A stretch of 45,775 bases of DNA. Source: Bacteroidales bacterium (GTDB lineage: Bacteria; Bacteroidota; Bacteroidia; Bacteroidales; VadinHA17). A program made the translations under genes and the position numbers. Below the pieces are notes generated by a model. That model did no database searches, was not told the origin of the DNA, and worked only from the letters and a program-made list of their open reading frames with translations. Shown here in pieces: positions 1 through 8,360 of the stretch (within the stretch, counting starts at the first letter, position 1; each line of letters begins with the position of its first letter). Location of the stretch: the NCBI GenBank assembly GCA_024762655.1, contig JANTHB010000020.1, positions 1 through 45,775 on the forward strand, in the 5' to 3' direction.

Positions 1-10
1 GAACCGGGAA

Positions 11-1807
11 CTATTTCCCTTTCACCAGCATGGCCTCGATGCCTTTGACAGCGCGATAGCCGTCGGCGATGGCGCTGATAGCATCTGCAGTGCGGTTGGC
101 GGCATCTCCGCCGGCGAAGATCTTCGGATCGGTGGTCTGCTGGATTTCATTGACCACAAAACGTCCGCGTTCGATCTTGACCTTTTCGGCAAATTCCTCT
201 TCCAGGAAGCTGTAGTCGCCTTGTTGGCCGATGGCGCCCAGCACAGCCGTAGATTCAATGGTTTTGTTACTGCCCTCGATGGCTACCGGTTTGGGACGTC
301 CGCCCCGTTCGTCGGGGACCATCTCGGCCAGCAGGTATTCGACGGCTTTCACATGGCCTTTTTCATCTCCGTGGAACTGGATCGGGATGGCTTGCGGTAC
401 AATGTGTACGCCTTCCTCCTCGGCGCCTTCGATCTCTTCCCAGTCAGCCGGCATATCCTGTACGCGGCGGCGGTAGAGGATGGTTACGTCGGCGCCCAGA
501 CGGCGGGAGACGCGGGCTGCGTCGATGGCAACGTTTCCGCCGCCGATTACGACCACCTTGTCCCCAATATCCACTTTCTTGCCGTTGTTGATCTCATACA
601 GGAAGTTGACGGCCTGGATAGAGCCTTCCAGGTTTTCTCCTTCCACGCCCAACGTCCAAGCTTTGGGAAATCCGACACCTACAAAGACTGCATCATGTTT
701 ATCATAGATCTCTTTGAAGGAAATATCTTTTCCGACTTTGGTATTAAAGTTGATCTTAACGCCGATTTTCTGAATGTATTCGATCTGTTTGTCCAGACTA
801 TCTTCGGGGAATCTGTATTTGGGGATTCCGTACATCGTCATCCCGCCGGCTTTGGCATGGGCCTCATAGATGGTGCAGTCGAAGCCGCGCAGCGCCAGGT
901 AGTAAGCTGCGGTCAGTCCGGACGGTCCGGCGCCGACGATACCTACCTTAAACCCGTTGGGTGCTTTAATTTCCGGATTGACGATTTCCTTGATCAGGTC
1001 GGCGTTATTCACCGTTTCGGTAGCATACCGTTTCAGCCAGCGTATGGCAATCGGTTCTCCGCGGTGGGCGATGGCACATACTTCTTCACAACGGCGGGTA
1101 CATACTTTCCCGCACATCTCCGGCAGCGGGTTGTTGTCATAGATAATACGGACTGCATCTGCATCGTTGGCCCGGGCAATGGCGTTGATATACTCGGGGA
1201 TGTGCATATGTTCGGGGCAAGCTTCGGTACAGAGCCCGCAACTGATACAGCGGCTGGCTTCGGCGCGTGCCTGTTCTTCGTTGTATCCCAGCACCACCTC
1301 GGCGAAGGACTTGACCCTCTCCATCCCTTCCAGTTCGGGCATGGGGATGCGGGCAAAGTCGTTGAGAGAGGTGGCTTCGGTGCTTATAAAAGATTTTCTT
1401 TCTTCCCCCTGAGGGTTGTCCACGCCCGGTGTCCACAGGAACGTGTCGGGATCGTCGCTGACATACATATAGTCTTTGGTCAGGCTGAGGCTACCGGTAG
1501 GACATACCTCCACACACAGAGCACACCAGCAGCAGCGGCCGTGGTCTATCCTGGGTCGCAGACCCGAATCGCCCTTTTTCCCTTCAATCCCTTCCAACGG
1601 TATCATGTCAATGGCCTGATTCTGGCAAATCGTGGAGCAGTTGCCGCATCCGATACATTCTTCCAGGTCATTGTAATGAAATCCCCGGTACCGGTCTGCT
1701 GCCTCTATCGGGACAAAAGGTGTTTTCTTAAGTGTATGAGGCTGCTTGCCGAACTGTTTCAGTGCGGTCAGCGGTTTCAGTGTACCTTTCAGATCAAAAA
1801 AACTCAT
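11..1807 (-). CDS. NuoI-like ferredoxin fused to GltD/NfnB-like NAD(P)H flavoprotein (electron-input subunit of an Mbx/MBS-type complex)
   Basis: 598 aa, last gene of the respiratory operon. The N-terminal ~110 residues form a two-cluster ferredoxin domain with C51/C54/C57/C61 and C92/C95/C98/C102, like NuoI/MbhN. From ~residue 160 the protein is a GltD-type flavoprotein: two more cysteine groups (C187/C190/C193/C197 and C232/C236/C240/C244), an FAD-binding GxGxxG at 292-297, a second nucleotide-binding GGGNVAIDAAR at 422-432 followed by RR at 435-436 (typical of NADPH specificity), and a C-terminal AGGDAA FAD motif. Up to four [4Fe-4S] clusters plus FAD could be present. The family moves electrons between NAD(P)H and Fe-S carriers; placement after the NuoB/C/D/H-like genes suggests that it docks on the peripheral arm and links NADPH (or ferredoxin) to the complex. 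No GltA-like partner is nearby, so glutamate synthase is unlikely. The direction of electron flow is inferred. Confidence 0.88.
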   Translation of the reverse strand: MSFFDLKGTLKPLTALKQFGKQPHTLKKTPFVPIEAADRYRGFHYNDLEECIGCGNCSTICQNQAIDMIPLEGIEGKKGDSGLRPRIDHGRCCWCALCVEVCPTGSLSLTKDYMYVSDDPDTFLWTPGVDNPQGEERKSFISTEATSLNDFARIPMPELEGMERVKSFAEVVLGYNEEQARAEASRCISCGLCTEACPEHMHIPEYINAIARANDADAVRIIYDNNPLPEMCGKVCTRRCEEVCAIAHRGEPIAIRWLKRYATETVNNADLIKEIVNPEIKAPNGFKVGIVGAGPSGLTAAYYLALRGFDCTIYEAHAKAGGMTMYGIPKYRFPEDSLDKQIEYIQKIGVKINFNTKVGKDISFKEIYDKHDAVFVGVGFPKAWTLGVEGENLEGSIQAVNFLYEINNGKKVDIGDKVVVIGGGNVAIDAARVSRRLGADVTILYRRRVQDMPADWEEIEGAEEEGVHIVPQAIPIQFHGDEKGHVKAVEYLLAEMVPDERGGRPKPVAIEGSNKTIESTAVLGAIGQQGDYSFLEEEFAEKVKIERGRFVVNEIQQTTDPKIFAGGDAANRTADAISAIADGYRAVKGIEAMLVKGK

Positions 1808-1837
1808 AATCGTTCTATTCCTTTCTGACGTTAACTA

Positions 1838-2941
1838 TTATCTTTCAATTTCCGGCGGGCAGGTGCCCAGACTGTTCATGATGGCAGATATATCTGCCAG
1901 GTTTTCACCCACCAGCAGATTTTCCAGCAGGGTGATGCCATGTACATAAGCTGCGCCTCTGAAATGTGCTCTCCGGGGATGTGTTCCTCCGTCGCTGGAT
2001 ACGTACATGCCCACTTCTCCCCGCACGGCTTCGGTACGGGCATAGGCATCGCCTTTGGGCAGGGTCCATTTCTGCGGATTGGGAACCTTGTTGTAAAACT
2101 CGCCCCCGGGCATCTTGTCGATCACCTGACGGATAATGCGTATTGATTGCCTTATCTCCTGACGGCGTACCTGTGCGCGGGACCATATGTCGCCTCCTTC
2201 GTGGGTGGGAACGATAAAATCCAGTTTGTCATATACCTCGTACGGGTCGTCAATACGTACATCATGTTTGATTCCGCAGCCCCGCAACGGCGGACCTACC
2301 ACCCCCCATTCTATGGCTTTTGCCTTGTCAATGATCCCGATCCCTTTTGTTCGTTTTTGGAAGATCGAATTTTCGAACATCAGGTCATCATAATCGTCCA
2401 GACGTTTTTCAAGGTAGTTCATGGTCTTGAGTACTTTTTCCTCAAAACCCTCCGGCATATCGCGGCGCACACCGCCCGGCCAGATATACATATGATATAC
2501 GCGGCCGCCGGTAAGTTCTTCGAAGAGGTCGAGGATATAGTTACGGTCCCCAACGCTCCATTGTCCGACGGTATAAAGTCCGAGTGACCCGGCTTGTCCT
2601 CCGTACCACAACATGTAAGAGGCCATACGGGCCAATTCGAGCACCATGACGCGGATATATTTGGCCCTCTCGGGGACTTCACGCCCTTCGATTTCTTCGA
2701 CAGCACGGGCATAACTCTCTTCTACGGGATCGGGCTCGGGGACACAGAAACGGCACAGCAGCGTGAAGCTCTGCAGCCAGTTTCGTTTTTCGATCAGCTT
2801 TTCAAAGGCCCGGTGCAGATATCCCACTTCGGTGGTGGCTTTGACGATGGTATCTCCTTCCACTTTTACCCGCACCATCATATTTCCCGTGATCCCGGGG
2901 TGCTGCGGGCCAATGTACAGGGTTGTCGCTTTTTCTCTCAT
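1838..2941 (-). CDS. NuoD / NiFe-hydrogenase large-subunit-like protein lacking a complete NiFe site (MbhL/MbsL-like)
   Basis: 367 aa. The N-terminus has the classical complex I 49-kDa signature (GPQHPG at 11-16, then EVGYLHRAFEKL at 38-49). A CxxC remains at C63/C66, but the hydrogenase C-terminal DPCxxCxxH/R is reduced to TCPPEIER at the extreme C-terminus (C361 present, second position E364, terminal R367). With only three of the four Ni ligands the protein should not bind a NiFe centre, yet it is not a plain complex I NuoD either, which has lost all four. This intermediate state is what is known for Mbx/MBS large subunits. It abuts the NuoC-like gene with no gap and precedes the NuoI-GltD fusion by 30 bp, so it is co-transcribed. 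Predicted to lie against the NuoB-like subunit in the cytoplasmic arm. Confidence 0.88.
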   Translation of the reverse strand: MREKATTLYIGPQHPGITGNMMVRVKVEGDTIVKATTEVGYLHRAFEKLIEKRNWLQSFTLLCRFCVPEPDPVEESYARAVEEIEGREVPERAKYIRVMVLELARMASYMLWYGGQAGSLGLYTVGQWSVGDRNYILDLFEELTGGRVYHMYIWPGGVRRDMPEGFEEKVLKTMNYLEKRLDDYDDLMFENSIFQKRTKGIGIIDKAKAIEWGVVGPPLRGCGIKHDVRIDDPYEVYDKLDFIVPTHEGGDIWSRAQVRRQEIRQSIRIIRQVIDKMPGGEFYNKVPNPQKWTLPKGDAYARTEAVRGEVGMYVSSDGGTHPRRAHFRGAAYVHGITLLENLLVGENLADISAIMNSLGTCPPEIER

Positions 2942-3508
2942 CTATCGTTTGTATTTTTTAGCAAAATCCGGTAATTCTTCTCCCGTACGTTCAATGATGG
3001 TCTCTCTGACATCGCGGGCATCCTCACGTCCGGGACGTTCCCAGTATTTTTCACGGGCATAGGCTTCCGTATCAAAATCACGGCGCATCGGAGGCGGTCC
3101 TTCCCAGTCTTCCAGCAAAAATTCTTCGGGAGCTTCCAGGCCGGTAAATTCAATGCCGTACATCTCCTTCATCTCCCGTTCGTACGTATTGGCCTGGCGC
3201 CAGATCATGTCCACATTGTCCATCACCGGGTTTTCCCGGTCTACGCGTGTGTGAACGAAAATCTTGATCTTGTCGGTATAAGACCAGACAATATACACGA
3301 TCTCAAATTCTTTTTCTTCCAGCCAGTCCACACAGGCGATGTGAGACAGGTGGTTATAACCCATCTCATCTTTCAGGTAAAAAAGAATGGCGGGAATTTC
3401 TTCTTTTCCGATAAAGAAATCTACGCGGTTTCCGTTATGTTGCTCTGCGGTAACTTCCCTGAAGTGGGTTGTGATCTTTTCTATGGCCGCTTTTTTTATC
3501 TCTTCCAT
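2942..3508 (-). CDS. NuoC / 30-kDa subunit-like protein (MbhK-like)
   Basis: 188 aa, cytoplasmic. It carries the complex I 30-kDa subunit signature near the C-terminal half (YEREMKEMYGIEF at 109-121) and the following LLEDWEGPPPMRRDF (131-145) that wraps around the NuoD partner in this family. No cofactor-binding residues are expected; its role is structural, holding the large subunit to the membrane arm. Length fits the stand-alone NuoC/MbhK form, not the NuoCD fusion found in many bacterial complex I operons. The gene sits 11 bp downstream of the NuoB-like gene and directly abuts the NuoD-like gene. Confidence 0.88.
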   Translation of the reverse strand: MEEIKKAAIEKITTHFREVTAEQHNGNRVDFFIGKEEIPAILFYLKDEMGYNHLSHIACVDWLEEKEFEIVYIVWSYTDKIKIFVHTRVDRENPVMDNVDMIWRQANTYEREMKEMYGIEFTGLEAPEEFLLEDWEGPPPMRRDFDTEAYAREKYWERPGREDARDVRETIIERTGEELPDFAKKYKR

Positions 3509-3519
3509 ATTATTTACTC

Positions 3520-4065
3520 TTACCAGTTATATTCGGGCATGTGCCAGTTGGGTATGACTTTTTTCTGGTTGGTACGGTACCATTCCAGGTTTTCCTTGTA
3601 TTTTTTTGCCCCGTCGGCTTTACCGGCCTGGATGAGTTCCTGCAGTTTGGCAAAACCGGAGAGCACCGATTCGGGTCGCGGCATACAACCGTTGATATAG
3701 ACATCCACCGGCATATAACGGTCCAGTGCCTTTATCGTATTGTAGGAATCCCAGTACATCCCGCCGTTGATGGTGCAGGAGCCGAAGCCGATGACATATT
3801 TGGGATCCTGCATCTGTTCATATACACGGATCACACGTTTCAGAGTCTTGGTGGTGAGGTAGCCGGTGATCAGCAGCACGTCGGCCTGACGTGGTGTAGC
3901 CGCTCCCCGGACACCGAGCCGCTCGGCATCATACCGGGAGGTCATGGTGGGAGGGATCTCAATGGCGCCGCAGCCGGTCCCGTATGCCAGCACCCATATT
4001 GAATGCTGACGGGCAAAGTTCTGAATAATATCTACGATTTTTTGAGAGTTTTTATCGTTTATCAT
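3520..4065 (-). CDS. NuoB / small-subunit-like protein with a three-cysteine proximal Fe-S site (MbhJ/MbsJ-like)
   Basis: 181 aa. The family binds the last [4Fe-4S] cluster of the electron chain. Here only three cysteines stand at the expected places: C32 (in GTGCGAIE), C97 (GSCTINGG) and C127 (INGCMPRPE). Hydrogenase small subunits have CxxC at the first site and NuoB has tandem CC; here the partner position is Gly (G29) and G31/G33 flank C32. A cluster with a free iron site is what was described for the P. furiosus sulfane sulfur reductase MBS, where it is the proposed catalytic site. E36, following the first ligand, is the conserved acidic residue of the family. The gene lies 12 bp from the NuoH-like gene upstream and 11 bp from the NuoC-like gene downstream. 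Family assignment is strong; substrate is inferred. Confidence 0.9.
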   Translation of the reverse strand: MINDKNSQKIVDIIQNFARQHSIWVLAYGTGCGAIEIPPTMTSRYDAERLGVRGAATPRQADVLLITGYLTTKTLKRVIRVYEQMQDPKYVIGFGSCTINGGMYWDSYNTIKALDRYMPVDVYINGCMPRPESVLSGFAKLQELIQAGKADGAKKYKENLEWYRTNQKKVIPNWHMPEYNW

Positions 4066-4077
4066 CGTTTTAATATT

Positions 4078-4989
4078 TTAAAAAAGTGCGGCCTGCAGTA
4101 TGGCCAATAATCCGAAAAATGAAGGCCATCCCCAGAACCAGCGGACGGACTGTTCCGTACGATACCTCGGGCTGGTTATTCCGTAAAGCATGGGGATAAG
4201 ATACAGGGCAAAGGTTTTGACAACCAGAATGATAAGATTATCAGCCCCTCCCATGAAAATATCTACATAGAGGGTGAGTTTGGCAAAGGCAAAAACCGAT
4301 CCTGCCGACATCATCACAAATAGATATTTCCCGCCGTTTTCCGACATGGGGCCGGAGGCCAGCTCCTGCGGAGCCCCGACAATATCAAAAGGAGCATAAC
4401 GGAACATGCCCAGCATAGCCATGACGGCCGCCAGAAAAGCAAAGGGGGAGGAGAACATCAGCCAGCGTCCCGATTCAACCTGAACATTCATCAGATCCAC
4501 GATCGAAGTGGTTTTATACTGGATCATCAGGGCCACCAGAGCCATGACCCAGGGGATCTCAAAGCCGGCCATCTGGCTCAGCCCTCGCGTAACTCCGATA
4601 GCGGAGTTGGGATTTCCTGTCTGACCGGCACCCAGCGCCATCCCAAGCGGCCCGAAAACCATGATGTACAACAAGAAGATCAGATCCCCCTGGAAATTCA
4701 GGTTGGGAAAAAACTTATTTCCATTCAGTATGGGGATGACCAATAAGGATACAACAGACGTAACCATAATAAATGCCGGCCCCATATGCTGCATTACCCC
4801 ATGATGGATAGATGTTTTCTTTGAAGAAAGTTTTATGACATCAATGAAATTCTGGTACCAGGGCGGGCCGTACCGGTTCTGGACACGGGCCGTGATCTTC
4901 CGGTTCAGCCCCATGTAGGTGATCCCCACCGAGAACGCCACGACAAATGAAACAATCGCACCCCATGTATAATACAAAATTTCTTTCAT
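4078..4989 (-). CDS. NuoH-like membrane subunit (MbhM-like)
   Basis: 303 aa, highly hydrophobic with about eight membrane segments. It shows the NuoH first-loop signature ARVQNRYGPPWYQ (34-46) and the cytoplasmic loop FDIVGAPQELASGPMSE (201-217), the counterpart of the complex I loop that contacts NuoB/NuoD. In this superfamily the subunit couples the cytoplasmic Fe-S arm to the ion-translocating antiporter-like subunits. It lies 14 bp after the second antiporter-like gene and 12 bp before the NuoB-like gene, the Mbh/Mbx order. Length is near that of MbhM and slightly shorter than NuoH (~325 aa). Confidence 0.9.
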   Translation of the reverse strand: MKEILYYTWGAIVSFVVAFSVGITYMGLNRKITARVQNRYGPPWYQNFIDVIKLSSKKTSIHHGVMQHMGPAFIMVTSVVSLLVIPILNGNKFFPNLNFQGDLIFLLYIMVFGPLGMALGAGQTGNPNSAIGVTRGLSQMAGFEIPWVMALVALMIQYKTTSIVDLMNVQVESGRWLMFSSPFAFLAAVMAMLGMFRYAPFDIVGAPQELASGPMSENGGKYLFVMMSAGSVFAFAKLTLYVDIFMGGADNLIILVVKTFALYLIPMLYGITSPRYRTEQSVRWFWGWPSFFGLLAILQAALF

Positions 4990-5003
4990 TTTTCTATTTG
5001 TTT

Positions 5004-6854
5004 TTAACCGAACAGACTGTTTTTAAAGAGTAATAAGATGACAACGAAGACAAGGACGTAAATGGCATAGGTTTGTCCGTTTCCCGAATAAACTCTCCGG
5101 AGATAATCAAAGAAAGCTTCCATTCCCTGACCAAATCCCTGATAGTAGGACATCATGCGTCTTTTCATGACCGGCCATACAGCCCGCAGGAAAGGCTGGT
5201 AAAAACCTTCCGAGAAAGTCAGGTTTTCATGTTCCAGAGGTACTTCACCGGATGAACTGATATCTTTTGTCGTGACATACCGGGTTTCTTTGAATCCTTT
5301 TACGGTGAGGAGGATAAGGAAAAACAGAAAAGTGCCTCCTATAGCGTACACCAACGGTTGCAACATGACCTGGTTGCCCCATTCGTTGAACAGCCCGGAC
5401 ATGCTCCAGAAAGTACCTGCCGTGGTGGAGAAGCCCAGTGTCTGCATTCCCAGATCAATAGGGTTGAGGACAATACCCGGGAAAACGCCAAAGACCAGTA
5501 ACAGCGTGGCCATGATGAGCATGGGCAGCACCATCAGGGCCGGAGCCTCCTTCACCTGTTCCCATTCTTTTTCTTCCTGGCCCAGGAAGAATCCGAAGAG
5601 AAACTTATAGCAATAAAGGAAGGCGGAGGTGGAGGCGAAGAAGATCGCGATTACCAAAATATAATGGTTGCTGTTGATCAGGGACTCGTATAACATCCAT
5701 TTGCCTACAAAACCGCCCAGCGGGGGGATCCCGGCCAGAGCAATGATGGCCAGCAGGGAAGAAATAAACGTCCAGGGCATTTTGCGGATCAGGCCGGTTA
5801 CTTCGTTGAATTTGGTGGTGCCGGTTTGTTTTTCAATGGCTCCGACCGCCATGAATAAGGTTCCTTTGAAGAGCGCATGCATGACCGATAAGAACAGGGC
5901 CGAGAGCATGGCCAGCGGTGTGCCGACAGCTACGCCGGTGATGATGTATCCCAACTGGGCTACCGACGACCAGGCCAGTAGTTTGCGGGCATCATCCTGG
6001 GCAATGGCCCAGAGGGTGCCCATAATGGCAGTGATGGCTCCCAGCCAGGCAATGGTCTCCCTGAACCAGGTATCATCGGGCAGGTAATTTACCATGGTGA
6101 CGAAAACAATGATCATCCCGTAAATCCCCATTTTGGACAAGGCTCCTGAGAAAACGCTCGTATAGGCCATTGGTGAATCGGAATAGGCGTCGGGGGCCCA
6201 CACATGCAATGGCATCATGGCGGCTTTTACGCCAAAAGCTGTCAGGAACAGGATGGGCAACCACACCTTATAGGCTACCGGGAAAAACGGAAAGGCCTGC
6301 ATCATATCCTGGATCATCAGGCTCTGTGTGTGGGCATATACCATCACGATGGCCATGAGCATGGCATAGGCGCCGAGAGCACTGAAGAGGATGTAATTGA
6401 TGCCGCTGCGCTGAACGTGCTTCCCGTTGTAAATAACAATAAAATAAGAGGACCAGGTCATCATCTCCCAGAAAATAAAGAAAGAGACCAGATCATGACT
6501 CATCAGGATGCCCATCATGGAGATCAGACTGATAAGAAAATTAAAGTAAAAGTATCCCAGCCGTTCTTTTCCTTTCATATAGGAAACGGAATAGAAAGAA
6601 GCCATAACCCCCAATCCGAGAACGATCAATGAAAAAATCCGGCCGTAGGCGTTAATGCCCCACTGCAGGGGCAACCCACTGATGGAAAAGTCAACCGCAT
6701 CCCCTGTATGGATTTTTGTGTAAAAGAGGACTGTGCTTGCCAGAATCGTCAATACGAAGAGGATATCGCGTAACAGGCCGGAAACTTTGTGGGCCAGGAA
6801 GGTGAGGATAGCCCCTCCGAACATCAATGAAAACAATATATAAATCATATTCAT
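5004..6854 (-). CDS. NuoL/N / MrpD-like ion-translocating subunit with C-terminal MbhI-like extension (second antiporter subunit, H'-like)
   Basis: 616 aa, ~14 or more membrane helices. All charged residues of a working antiporter-like subunit are visible: E130 (FWEMM), K210 (FGVKAAMMPLHVWAPDAY), K241 (GALSKMG) and K385 (GFVGKW). After ~residue 500 there is a polar stretch and then a segment ending in YSGNGQTYAIYV and a final membrane helix, resembling the lateral-helix/anchor tail of MbhI and HyfB. It is the second of two antiporter-like genes in tandem, the arrangement that distinguishes Mbx/MBS (two pumps) from Mbh (one). It lies 12 bp downstream of the MnhD-like gene. A start two codons later is possible (Met3). 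Confidence 0.88.
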   Translation of the reverse strand: MNMIYILFSLMFGGAILTFLAHKVSGLLRDILFVLTILASTVLFYTKIHTGDAVDFSISGLPLQWGINAYGRIFSLIVLGLGVMASFYSVSYMKGKERLGYFYFNFLISLISMMGILMSHDLVSFFIFWEMMTWSSYFIVIYNGKHVQRSGINYILFSALGAYAMLMAIVMVYAHTQSLMIQDMMQAFPFFPVAYKVWLPILFLTAFGVKAAMMPLHVWAPDAYSDSPMAYTSVFSGALSKMGIYGMIIVFVTMVNYLPDDTWFRETIAWLGAITAIMGTLWAIAQDDARKLLAWSSVAQLGYIITGVAVGTPLAMLSALFLSVMHALFKGTLFMAVGAIEKQTGTTKFNEVTGLIRKMPWTFISSLLAIIALAGIPPLGGFVGKWMLYESLINSNHYILVIAIFFASTSAFLYCYKFLFGFFLGQEEKEWEQVKEAPALMVLPMLIMATLLLVFGVFPGIVLNPIDLGMQTLGFSTTAGTFWSMSGLFNEWGNQVMLQPLVYAIGGTFLFFLILLTVKGFKETRYVTTKDISSSGEVPLEHENLTFSEGFYQPFLRAVWPVMKRRMMSYYQGFGQGMEAFFDYLRRVYSGNGQTYAIYVLVFVVILLLFKNSLFG

Positions 6855-6866
6855 AATATCTTCAGC

Positions 6867-8360
6867 TTAGTGGGTTAGTAACTGTCCGGTGGATAAAACG
6901 TCCTGAATATATTTCCCCTTGTCAAGCAGCGCCTGCGATGCCTGGTGCAGGTATCCGGAGATCACATCCGGATAAAATCCGATGACCAGGATGATCACTC
7001 CCAGGGTAACCATAGCGATCACTGCATTGACAGTTGGTTTTTTGGGTTCGATGTGAGATTCTTTTTTGTAGAAGTAGATCCTGTTGACCACCCTGAAATA
7101 GTAAACCAGTTCAATAAGGCTTACCGAAAGTATCAGGGCGATTACCAACAGCATATTTGCATGGGCGGCTGCCGACATCATGAAGAATTTCCCCCAGAAG
7201 CCGGAAAAGGGAGGCATTCCGACGACGGCCAGAGCTCCCAGGGCAAAAAGAAAGGAGGTGATGGGCAAGAATTTCCCCATGCCGTTGGTTTCGTTGATAT
7301 ATTTATCCGCAGAATTATAAACCAGGTAACTGCCTGAGAGGAAGAGAAGGGATTTGCCGATGGCATGGTTGATGAGCAGGAACAGGGCGGCAAAAATGCC
7401 TTCTTCCGTTCCTATCCCGAAGGCGACAAGTACGAGCCCCATCTGACCCAGACTGGAATAGGCCAGCATACGTTTCAGGCGTTCTTGTCTGATGGCAGCC
7501 ATTTCGGAGATAATCAGGGTGGTAAGACCGATGACGATCAGAAACTGATGGGTGCCGGATACGTCGAACAAGGTGAAGATAATGCGTATCAGCGCATAAA
7601 CGCCGGCTTTTACCACAATGCCTGCAAAGGCGGCACCCACAGGGCCGGGAGCCTGGGCGTAAGCATCGGGGGCCCAGCCGTTCAGGGGGAAGATCTCCGC
7701 CTCAATGCCCAGACCGACAATGAAGAATATCACCGCCAGTATCTTGAATTCGGGTTTCATCAGATGCGCTTTAGAGGCGATGTCGGCCATGTTCAGGGTG
7801 CCCAGCTGCGAATAGATCAGGATGATCGCCAGCAACAGGAACATGGAAGAAAGGGAGCCTATCATCAGATATTTGAACGAAGCCTCGGCACTGTCCCTGT
7901 GTTTGTAAAAAGCAGTCAGAGCATAGGCTGAGATGCTGGTGATTTCTATGAATACAAACTGATTGAAAATATCACCGGTGAGCACGATGCCTACAGAACC
8001 GGTTACCAGCATCATAAAAAGGATGAAGTATTTCTTGGCTTCTTCAAAATCAACGTTTTTGAAGCGATAGCTGTATATCCAGATGATAAATCCCATCCCG
8101 ATCATGAGCGTGGCCAGTACGCCCGTAAAAGGGCTGAAGACCAGGTTGATCCCCCAGGGGGGCTTCCATCCGGCGATAATCTCCACAATGGTTCCGGTAT
8201 GCATCACCTGTCCCAACAGGGTGACTGCCAGTACCAGCATGTATAACAAGACCAATCCGGGAAGAATACGAATGGATTCTTTCCATATCATCCCCAGCAA
8301 AGGGATCAGAAATGCCGCCAGTAACGGAACCGCGATAAATAATACAGGACTTCCTACCAT
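6867..8360 (-). CDS. MnhD/NuoN-like ion-translocating membrane subunit (MbhH-like)
   Basis: 497 aa, ~14 membrane segments, proton-conducting transporter family. E139 (FVFIEI), K251 (VVKAGVY) and K391 (GFWGKFF) correspond to key charged residues of the family. The usual TM7 lysine (present as K210 in the neighbouring paralogue) aligns here with E220 in GLGIEAEIFPLNGWAPDAY, so the central lysine/glutamate pair may be altered. It overlaps the MnhC-like gene by 7 bp, which implies translational coupling. Together with the downstream NuoL/N-like subunit it would form the ion-pumping part of the membrane arm. Confidence 0.9.
   Translation of the reverse strand: MVGSPVLFIAVPLLAAFLIPLLGMIWKESIRILPGLVLLYMLVLAVTLLGQVMHTGTIVEIIAGWKPPWGINLVFSPFTGVLATLMIGMGFIIWIYSYRFKNVDFEEAKKYFILFMMLVTGSVGIVLTGDIFNQFVFIEITSISAYALTAFYKHRDSAEASFKYLMIGSLSSMFLLLAIILIYSQLGTLNMADIASKAHLMKPEFKILAVIFFIVGLGIEAEIFPLNGWAPDAYAQAPGPVGAAFAGIVVKAGVYALIRIIFTLFDVSGTHQFLIVIGLTTLIISEMAAIRQERLKRMLAYSSLGQMGLVLVAFGIGTEEGIFAALFLLINHAIGKSLLFLSGSYLVYNSADKYINETNGMGKFLPITSFLFALGALAVVGMPPFSGFWGKFFMMSAAAHANMLLVIALILSVSLIELVYYFRVVNRIYFYKKESHIEPKKPTVNAVIAMVTLGVIILVIGFYPDVISGYLHQASQALLDKGKYIQDVLSTGQLLTH

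Noticed and set aside
11-1807. Glutamate synthase small subunit
   Set aside because: No GltA partner, an added NuoI-like domain and a respiratory operon context.
221-1828. Long open frame (535 codons) on the plus strand opposite the NuoI-GltD gene
   Set aside because: It is antisense to a well-supported gene, is rich in His, Phe and Asp as expected for a shadow frame, and matches no family.
1838-4065. A NiFe hydrogenase
   Set aside because: The large subunit lacks the fourth Ni ligand and the C-terminal CxxC, and no hyp maturation genes are in the window.
11-4989. Canonical respiratory complex I
   Set aside because: NuoE/F/G are missing, mnhE-F-G and MbhD/E-like genes are present, and NuoB lacks the tandem cysteine pair.
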